NCBI RefSeq assembly: GCF_900497805.2
Contig: NW_020954630.1
Span: 12,424,959 to 12,488,958 of the forward strand
Direction: 5' to 3'
From: Vombatus ursinus
Taxonomy: Eukaryota > Chordata > Mammalia > Diprotodontia > Vombatidae
DNA: 64,000 nucleotides
Part shown: piece by piece, positions 55,940-64,000 of the stretch
How positions within the stretch are numbered: position 1 is the stretch's first letter
Layout: every line of letters begins with the position of its first letter
Program-made: the position numbers and the translations under genes
Notes under the pieces: model-generated
What the model saw: the letters and a program-made list of their open reading frames with translations, nothing else
What the model was told of the DNA's origin: nothing
The model's database searches: none

Positions 55940-57245
55940 AGGGAAATATTACTATGAGAAGTGTGTAGAAGTTGCAGAAAAGATACAACTTTAAGGCCTA
56001 TATCCCGAAAGAGATTTAAAAAAAGGAGGAAAATGACCCAGAGGTAAAAAAAAAATTACTGCAGCTCTTTTTGTAGCGACAAAGAACCAGAAATTAAAGG
56101 GCAGGGCATTAAGTGGGAAATGGCTGAAGAAATTATGGCAGATAAATGTTGTGATGGAATACTACTGTGCTACAAGGAATGATAAAGATGATAGCTTCAC
56201 AATTTGGAACTATGCCCAATGAGCAACCAAATACATACCCTTTGATGCAGCAATAGCACTACTAGGTTTGTGTCCCAAAGACAACATAAAAAAGGGAAAA
56301 CTACCTTCATGTGCAAAAATATTTATAGTAGCTCTTTTCATGGTGGCAAAATATTGGAAGTTGAGGGGATGCCCATCAACTAAGGAATGACTGAACAAGC
56401 TTCACAAACTATTGTGAAATAAGAAATGATGAACAGGCAGATTTCAGAAAAATCTGGAAAGACTTGTACAAACTGATGCAAAGTGAAATGAGCAGAACCA
56501 AGAAAACATTGTACATGTTATCAGCAACATCATATGGTGACCAACTATGAATGACTCAGCTCTTCTCAGCAACACAAGTACAAAGGATTCACAAAGAAAA
56601 ATGCTGTCAATATCCAGATAGAGAACTGATAGACTGAATTCAGATTGAAGCATATTTTTCTTTCATTTACTTTATCTTTTTTGTGTTTTTTTTCCCTTTT
56701 GATCTGTTTCTTCTTTCATAACTGTGACTAATATGGAAGTATATTTTACATGACAGCACATGTATAACCTATATGAAATTGCCTACCATTTTTGGAAGAG
56801 GGCCGGGGAGAGAGGGAGAAAAATTTAGAACTCAAAATCTTGTAAAAATGAATGCAAAAACTTGTTTTGACATGTAATTGGTAAAAAAATAAAATGCTAT
56901 TAAAAAAGAAAATGATAGCTTCAGAGAAACCTGGGAAAACTTGGATGAACTGATGCAAAGTGCAGTGCGTAGAGTCAAGAGAACTCTTTATACAAGAGTA
57001 TCAATATTAGAAAGTCAAACAACTTTAAAAGACATAATTCTAAGGAAAGCAATAACCAACTATAATTTAAGAGGACTAAGGTGATAAACTAAACACACAG
57101 AATGAGATACACATTTCTGGACATGGCCAATGTAAGGGCTTGTTTTGCTTGACTAAGCATATTTCTTATAAAGGTTTTGTTTTGTTTTCATTTGGGGTGA
57201 GGTGGGACAGAGGGAAAATAAATGCTCCTTTATTGGGGGAAAATC
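55940..57245 (+). repeat. Older L1 3' region, split by a younger L1
   Basis: Left part: 'aaggcctatatcccgaaaga', 'gcagctctttttgtagcgac', 'tgtgatggaatactactgtg'. Right part from 56924: 'gagaaacctgggaaaacttg', 'gatgaactgatgcaaagtgc', 'atggccaatgtaagggcttg'. Coding sequence is lost. Confidence 0.88.
56200..56911 (+). repeat. Younger L1 3' end nested in older L1, with target duplication
   Basis: 5'-truncated, starting 'caatttggaactatgcccaa'; then 'tagcactactaggtttgtgt', 'catcaactaaggaatgactg', 'gaaatgagcagaaccaagaa', a U-rich 3' UTR, and an A-rich end. Flanked by the perfect 12-bp direct repeat atgatagcttca at 56188-56199 and 56912-56923. Confidence 0.94.
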
Positions 57246-57339
57246 TTTTAACTAAAGAAAATTAAATTTTAAATTAAAGAAATTAAAGAAAAAATCTTTT
57301 AAAGAAAAATCTTTTAATTAAAGTTATGGAGATACAAAT

Positions 57340-57500
57340 GGTGGCACATTAAGATTCCAAATTATTAGAGCTGCTCAAATGTAGACTAGATTGCCTTAAT
57401 GAGTTTCTCATCAACGAGGTCCCGAAGAAGAGGTTGCATGACCAGTCATGAATATTGTAAGGTGTCTTCCTAATCAGGTATAGGTTGGAGGAGATGCTCA
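57340..57500 (+). repeat. L3/CR1-type LINE 3' end
   Basis: 'gattgccttaatgagtttct', 'gaagaagaggttgcatgacc', 'tcttcctaatcaggtatagg' follow the CR1/L3 order. Confidence 0.65.
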
Positions 57501-57519
57501 CTGATGCCAATAGATCAAG

Positions 57520-57795
57520 ACTCAATAAACTATCATTAAGTGCCAACTGTGTGCCAGGTACCACAGTGGCAAAGATAAGAATAAATAGTCCTGCCTTAAG
57601 AGAGCTAATATTCTACATATTTCTCCAGGGAGACAAGTCCATATAAACACAATGTGATCTTCTTTTGAGAGGAAGGGCACTAGTAGCTGGGGGAGTTCTA
57701 GAACAAAAAGTAGAGGTGAGAGGGAGGCCGTTCATTGAATGTGTTTAGTGCTGGCCACAAAGAAAGGTAAAAGAGAGGAAGGTGCTCTATTTTGT
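57520..57795 (-). repeat. L2 LINE 3' end, reverse
   Basis: 'gccaactgtgtgccaggtac', 'cctgccttaagagagctaat', 'gaagggcactagtagctggg'. Confidence 0.8.
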
Positions 57796-57819
57796 AGGGT
57801 GCTCTATTTCTGGATCTCT

Positions 57820-58010
57820 GAAAAGACAGTGTGAGGCATGGGAAGGAGCAATGGATTTGAAATCACAACCTCCAGTTCCAATCCCAGCTCTGCTGTGGGA
57901 CACTAGATAAACCATGGAATCTCTCTGCCCTCAATTTCCTCATCTCTAATGGGAGGGGTCTCGACTTTAAGATGTCTAAGATATCTTGGAGAGCTGAATC
58001 TATGATTCCC
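57820..58010 (+). repeat. SINE, forward
   Basis: 'ggaaggagcaatggatttga', 'tgccctcaatttcctcatct' and tail 'tttaagatgtctaagatatc'. Confidence 0.7.
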
Positions 58011-58184
58011 CTCCATTCCCAAGCATACCCAATTCAATACACAGCTGTGTGGATCCTTCATAAGTCATAAATGACACCTGGGGGCCCATCACATTCCAGA
58101 TCTCCTAACTGGCACAAAATTTTGGAAGATAAGTCCAGTAGTGATTAAATGCAGGTCCTTTGAGAACCGGACTATAAGCCCTTG

Positions 58185-58445
58185 GGAACACATAGATAGA
58201 CTAGAATAGTAAATGTGATGTGGAGCCAGGAAGACTTGGGTTCAAATCCAGCTTGGGCAATTGTTAGCCACGTGACCTCAAGCAAATTTCTTTACCTCTC
58301 AAAATCTCAATTTTGTCATCTATGAAATGGAGATAATAACAGTACCTGCCTCGTGCAGTTGTTGTGATGATCAAATAAAAGAATATATGTAAAGCTCTTT
58401 GCAAATCTTAAAACACTGAATACTATTATTCTTTATTATTATTGT
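58185..58445 (+). repeat. MIR/Ther-type SINE, forward
   Basis: 'tgtggagccaggaagacttg', 'gttagccacgtgacctcaag', 'ggagataataacagtacctg', 'aagctctttgcaaatcttaa' and an ATT-rich end. Confidence 0.9.
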
Positions 58446-58695
58446 TATTTATATTTAGTATTTATATAGTACCTTAAGATTTGTGAAATGCTGTACATAT
58501 ATGATCTCATATGACTTTCACAACAACCTTGTGAGGTAGGTGCTCCTATTATATCTATTTTATAGGTAAAGAAACCAAGGCAAACAGAATTAAGTGACTG
58601 GGCCCAAGGTCACAGAGCTAGTAAGTGTCTGAGGCAGGGTTTGAATTAAAGTCTTCCTGATTCCAATAGCACCTCTTACCTACACAACAATATTA
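58446..58695 (-). repeat. MIR/Ther-type SINE, reverse
   Basis: 'gactttcacaacaaccttgt', 'gtaaagaaaccaaggcaaac', 'ctagtaagtgtctgaggcag', 'gtcttcctgattccaatagc'. It forms a tail-to-tail pair with the preceding forward SINE. Confidence 0.9.
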
Positions 58696-58999
58696 TTATT
58701 GTTTGCCAAAGGTTCAAAAATTCAGTTCAATAGATAAAAAGAAAGATTTCAGTTCCAGGTATTGTTTTGCTGGCTTTTTTTCCCCTGAGCACTAACTTAC
58801 TTTCAAGTGAGTAACACTATAATTCATTATACTTTGGGGATAAAATCAGCCTCCTGGAGCAAGAGGAAAATTAAGTTACCAAGTATGTGTAACTCAGCAA
58901 AGGTGGAAATGGACACACTTTAGAAGCCATCTACTTTTGCTACATAAAGGAGTTTCTTTTATGGGCATTTACTTGCAAAGAACAGAGAAACACATTATA

Positions 59000-59930
59000 A
59001 TCCTATCCATCAGGTCCTTGAAATGACTTAGGGTCATGGATCCTCATAGCTGCAATTGTCAGTACATTTCCTGCCAAGAACAATATCTGTCCTCCAGAAG
59101 CAGAACTCGGCCCCTGTGGGTTGGCTCAGGCTTTGCCCAGGAGCACCCTGTGATTCCATCATGCCCTGGCCTAGGAGGCTGACAGTGTTCTACCAAGTCG
59201 TTCCTACTGGGCAGATTCCAGAAAGCCAGGATGCTTGCCTGCTGTGTTGACACCAACTCCCTGAGGGAAGGAAAATGCTCCCTAGGGCTCTGTGCATACC
59301 TCATCCTCCAACCCTAACTCTTGAACAGAATGATCTACAACACAGGGCCCAATATTCTGACTGGGGCTCTATTTCAGGGGTGGTTTACCCAGAGCCTATA
59401 TGAGAGCAGGAAGATTTGGAAAAGCCGGCAAAGAACTTGGGGAAAGAGGAGTAAAGGATATAGCCAGGGTGAGCGGGTGGAATAAACTCCCAGGGTGCAC
59501 ACTACCTTGACCTTCAAGGGATTGGCCATGTGCATCCTCCTGAAAGCAAAGACATTGTTGACATATGGGGCTTTCCTCTTTTAGCAGCATATTCAGCTGC
59601 AGTAGGGCCAAATGACCCCTTTCCATATATGTATGGAAATATGCCTATTGCTACCACTGGCTCCCCTGCTGGATTTATATTTTTAACATTCTGTGTATCT
59701 TGTAACATCTCCTGCCAACTCATCTTTCTGATAGGAATCCTGCAAAAAGGCATCACTCCCACTCAGGCCCCATAACCATTAAGTATCCTTATTAGGGCTA
59801 GGTTTAAGCAGATATGAGGGAAACAAGAGTCTGGGAGAAACTAGGATAAAAGGGAGCTCACAGGTGTCTCATTTGTACAGAAGCAGGATTCCATCTCTCT
59901 TCCACCAAATCCTATCAAAGCATTATCTAG
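59000..59930. other. Upstream intron block, unassigned
   Basis: GC content is higher than around it, and overlapping frames of 76-82 codons occur on both strands at 59396-59775. No family recognised. Could be an undescribed repeat. Confidence 0.4.
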
Positions 59931-59984
59931 CTCCTTTTTTGTTTCATTTTATTATTTATTTATTATTTGCATTGTTTTTATTTT

Positions 59985-60122
59985 ATTATTATTTTTACAT
60001 TTTTTTATTTTTTACATTACAGAAACGTAAGCTCCTTGAGAGCAAGACTTATTTTCCTTTTTGCTTGTGTTTGTTTCACCAGCACTTAGCACACAGTAAA
60101 TGCTTAATAAATGCTTGTTATC
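59985..60122 (+). repeat. L2 LINE 3' end, forward
   Basis: 'aaacgtaagctccttgagag', 'cagcacttagcacacagtaa', 'atgcttaataaatgcttgtt'; A/T-rich low complexity precedes it. Confidence 0.9.
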
Positions 60123-60457
60123 TACTTACCTACCTACCTGTCTAGTCCAGCTTATCTTCTAAGTCAGCCTAACCACAATGATTATGCCACTCTGGTACCC
60201 ACAGAACAATATGTAGTTAGACCTAATTTAAGATGCTGACTTTCATTTCTCCTGGCACATCAAGGGCACTGAATAAATATTTATTATTAACTTCTGGGAT
60301 GTTCAAAAAGTTAGAACTTAGAAATGTCTAGTACTATTGTCTTTTCTAGACAGATCAAATTCCAATAGGAAAAAAGACTGGGAATGTAGTACTCTCTCCA
60401 TAAGCTTCAATCCACATATCTGAATCTGTAACTCTGTGCTTTGGGGACAGATGTCCT

Positions 60458-60483
60458 GTGTGTGTGTGTGTGTGTGTGTGTAC

Positions 60484-60520
<37 letters not shown>

Positions 60521-60672
60521 TGTGTGTATACTATATATGTATACACACATATATAGGTGTGTATACATATATAATCTATATATAGATATATGAGGATATA
60601 TATGTGTGTATATATATATACACACACATATATATATACAGAGAGAGAGAGAGAGAGAGAGGGAGAAGAGAA
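60458..60672 (+). repeat. Compound (TG)n-(TA)n-(GA)n microsatellite
   Basis: Two TG runs around 'tacagg', then TA/CA sequence, then a gagaga run from about 60641, over some 215 bp. Confidence 0.96.
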
Positions 60673-60854
60673 GAGAGGAGAGGAGCCCCCAACCCCTCTC
60701 CTTCCAAAAATCCCCCTTTCCTTGCTGGGGAAATCCACACATCAGACTGAGGACAAAGAAACAATGAACAGCTATTTACTAAGGAAGACAATAGTTAAAA
60801 ATCTGAAAGGAAAACAAAAGGCTTTGCTACACAAATACTCAATATGGAAAGAAA

Positions 60855-61110
60855 GTATATGGCACAGGGCAAAGAGTGCTGCACTTATAGCCAGGAAGAT
60901 CTGGACTCCCATTCTATGCCTGACACTTGGTCACTTGTGACCACAAGAGTCTCCATAACCTCATTTGTAAAACAGGGATAATAACAGCCAAAATGCATAC
61001 ATCATAGGGTTGGGGAAAGGCTCAAATAATGTATGTAAATTAAGCATCAGTTGATTGACCAAGAAGCATTTACAGGCACCTGTAATGTGTCAGGTACTGT
61101 GCTAGAGCAT
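60855..61110 (+). repeat. SINE forward, then reversed L2 end
   Basis: 'agtgctgcacttatagccag', 'acagggataataacagccaa' (forward SINE); from 61038 'catcagttgattgaccaaga' and 'gtcaggtactgtgctagagc' match a reversed L2 3' end. Confidence 0.72.
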
Positions 61111-61339
61111 CAGACAGTCATGGAGAAAACAGGACCAAAAGAGACCTTGTAGTTGTCTCAACCACCTACTTGCCACAGTCTAGAAGGACTACAAGTCTTT
61201 TCAACTCATTCTACATGTCATTAATAGCATCATCATCCTCATTCAAATAGTGGTGAGTATCTATCTCTGCCTGTCACTTGTGAAACCAGGGTCCAATGCC
61301 TGCCATGTAGGAGAAGAGTGATTTTGGAAATCATGGTGG

Positions 61340-61800
61340 AACAGAAGAGGGGATGGCTTTTGGAGTCAAAGTCCCAGCTCTGTCATTTACTGTCTCCATG
61401 ACTTTGGGTGAGTCACTTAACTTTTCAGGGCCTCAGCTTCATCAACTAAGTTCTAAGGTACTCTCTGCTCCAAATCTATGCTATTAAAAACAGGCAAAGG
61501 GGAATGTGTCTACCTCTGTTCAGTTCCTGTCCATTGATGTTGACGATCTTGACTTTCTCCCATGGAAATAAAGCTACTGGGTTCTGAGTCTAAAGACCTG
61601 GGTTGAAAACTTGAATCTACCCTTTGTTACCTGTGTGACTTTGGGCATGTAATTTCATGAAACTTATGATCACATGATTCTATAGACTGGCCTTTGATGA
61701 CAGCTAAGCAAATATGAAAAGCTAACAAACTTTACAATGCTTTACATGTCAAAGGCACCTAGCATGTGCTTCCTGAATTGAAATGAATGACAGATACACA
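61340..61800 (+). repeat. Two diverged SINE copies, forward
   Basis: 'ttgggtgagtcacttaactt' and 'cagggcctcagcttcatcaa' in the first; 'gaaaacttgaatctaccctt' and 'gtgactttgggcatgtaatt' in the second. Confidence 0.7.
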
Positions 61801-61804
61801 CTCA

Positions 61805-64000
61805 AAAGTTCTTCAGACAGCTTGGTGACATTTATCTCTATTTACCAAAAATGCCATTACAGAGATCAGCAAAATTAAAATCATTCTTCCTACACACAAA
61901 CACATTCATGAAAACTTCCTTTTCTTTTGAATAAAGCTTATCAACTATTTTTATTTTTACGAATATCTAGACTCATCCTTCATCCATCCATCACCTCCTA
62001 CCCTCAAACCTACTTCAGATGGAAACTGAAACTACCAAAAAAATACCCTAGACAAATTATGTCATTTCCCAGAAAATATTTCCTTGTATTGCAGCTACCA
62101 TGTCAATGACTTCTCAAATGCCCACATCAAGTGGACGATGAGCATGGCCATGTCACTATGCTCTATAACCTCATTCCACTTCTGTTCCATTTCTTCTCTC
62201 AGAAAGCATCAATCACATTTCAGCAGGGTTGCCTCACTAATGAGTATAAAAGTAACAGGATGAAGCTTCTTCCCTGGATTTGGGGTTCCTCCAAAGTCTC
62301 CTCACTAGTCTCATGTCTACACCATTCCATATCAACCAAGAAACTGACATAGGCTGCCATAATGAAAAGATTGACTTTAAATGCCCTGCTCTGCCGAGTC
62401 AGCGTAGAGTGAAGCGCAGATTGATAGGCACTAAGTTTGACTATCATTGCAGTCACTACTTGGCTGGTTCAGAGAAACCCTGAATAAGACAAATTTCCAA
62501 GCTAGAAGCTGCCAAATTCTGCTACCCTGCTCCGGGCCTCCTCAAAATTAGAAGAGCTTGCCCTTTCTGTACTTTTTCCTCCCCTTAGAACCCCAGAGTT
62601 AGCTTCTGCCTTTGCTTCCCTTATCAAAACCTACTCTCAGAGAAGAACTCGAAAAAAATGATAAAATTAATCATATTAAGGTATAACTGACTGAGAAGGT
62701 TTGTAATGTTAACCTTCTGAGGGAGACGTGCATTTAAAAAAAAGACAAAATCTTAAACTGAAGGAATAAGGCTCAAAGAATGAGGAGGAGGAGGAGTAAC
62801 AGGAAGAAAACTAGATTCTTACTTATACACGGGCACTCCTGGTTGGAATTAACGTCTTAAGGTGTTGGTGTAAGCCATACTTGGATTTGGTTGGCAAGGT
62901 CTTGAAGACCTCTTCTGAGAGAGTGACCCTGTCTGAGGGAAACTGTTAGTCATGGAGTGGGAGGGGTTGGCCTGGTTAGTGTTGGATTGAAGGCGAGATC
63001 TAAGGATAAAGTCAAAGAGCAGTGCATTGGTCTAGTGATACAGGTCAAAATCTTGTCGAGTTGTAATAATGCTCCCCCTTCCTGATCCTCCTCCCCAAAA
63101 CCCATCCCACCCCCTCAGCCCTCAACACCAAATTCCCTCCTAGGTATTACTCCACTACATCTGGTTTATGTAGGGCAGCTGGAGAATTGAGTCAAAGAGG
63201 TGGGGGGAGGTAGAAGGAAGGAAATGCTCTTTGCTATAGGACACAGACAGGTTTCATGATCTTACACATGCAACATGTTTGAGGACCTGAAACAGATCTG
63301 TGTTAGCTCTGCCAGATATGCTGAACTGCCATAGATCAGATGGCCTAACTCCTGGGATTGATTCCTGTCTCTAAAGGAAGCATACTAAAACATTGATGGC
63401 TAGGAAGAAACACAACCTCAAGATCAAATTTTTTCTTTCTTTGCTGGTATCTTCTCCATTGACCCAAATGTACTGAATTCTTGATGTCTCTGCAGTGTGT
63501 ATTTAACTTTGCCCTGCTTTTGTGGTTGTCCGATGGATGTCCTGGCGCCTGACCTTGGCCCAGCGGCCTCAGCTGGCTTTCCAGGACTTATGTCCTCCAG
63601 ATTCCTGACTACCTGCTTGTCCTGAGCTCTGGTCCTCATAGAAATCCAAAAACTGCTCAACTATCTCTTAATCCAGCTTGACTGCAGGCTTCCTGGTATA
63701 CCTCTGGTAATGGCCCACTCCCAGGACTACCCCATTTATTACTCTGCTTTGCTAGCCTTGTCCTGCAGGCGCTGGTACTAGCAGCCAGCTTCAGTATTCA
63801 CACCAGATTTTCTTCAGAATCAGCAAGCTAGAACCGGGGAACTCGGGCCTCTTTTAATGAATCTATTAGAAGCAGGATATTGAAACAGAACCTATGAGAT
63901 AGCAGAATATGGCTGAGAATATCTGCATAGATTAAAAATGTGGTTTGTTAAAAATTGAGAAGAAAACTACTAGCAATTCCATTAATTAACATCATGTATA
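61805..64000. other. Upstream intron end, nothing recognised
   Basis: About 2.2 kb without a repeat or exon that I can name. A short (GAG)n run lies at 62783-62796 and a frame of 78 codons on the minus strand at 63424-63660; neither carries a known motif. Confidence 0.4.

Noticed and set aside
59514-59775. Overlapping 81- and 82-codon frames as a gene or retroelement protein
   Set aside because: No motif of a known family could be identified in either frame.
1-64000. CRISPR array, bacterial operons, origins or attachment sites
   Set aside because: Spliced exons, SINEs and LINEs show eukaryotic nuclear DNA; no regularly spaced repeats were seen.
1-64000. Endogenous retrovirus or LTR element
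   Set aside because: No paired long terminal repeats or recognisable gag, pol or envelope remnants could be supported by eye.

Overview
The window is vertebrate, very probably marsupial, nuclear DNA. It is AT-rich, full of interspersed repeats, and has spliced GT-AG exons. The marsupial reading rests on repeats: tRNA-headed SINEs with a tail like 'gaaatggcaaaccac', marsupial-type L1 3' ends, and many old MIR/Ther-type SINEs and L2 LINEs, with no Alu, B1 or B2 expansion. The exact species cannot be told.

There is one host gene: part of a DIP2 family gene, best matched to DIP2C, on the minus strand. Twelve consecutive coding exons lie between 54599 (first in transcription) and 4360 (last). Reading phases join at every junction and every exon has an AG acceptor and a GT donor. 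Together they give 1534 coding bases, about 511 codons, covering most of the first of the two fatty acyl-AMP ligase-like domains. Exons upstream of 54599 and downstream of 4360 were not found and should lie outside the window. Introns run from about 0.2 kb to 25.9 kb (16914-42831).

Layout by position: 1-4359 intron with old SINEs; 4360-16913 exons 12 to 8 with SINEs, a degenerate 7SL RNA retrocopy and L1 tails; 16914-42831 one giant intron holding L2 copies in both orientations, SINEs, L1 tails, microsatellites, a 10-base assembly gap inside a CA repeat, and two odd inverted-repeat structures; 42832-54599 exons 7 to 1 with a long L2 copy, a GA-rich tract, two tiny mariner-like elements, a duplicated 200-bp block flanking exon 4, and a full-length 7SL retrocopy inside an L2; 54600-64000 upstream intron with an L1 nested in an older L1, more SINEs, and the last kilobases largely unassigned.

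No second protein-coding gene, functional RNA gene, CRISPR array, CpG island or retroviral element could be supported. The most unusual structures are the composite inverted repeat at 22217-22697, the 157-bp inverted pair at 19620/20796, the two 7SL retrocopies and the exon-4-flanking duplication.
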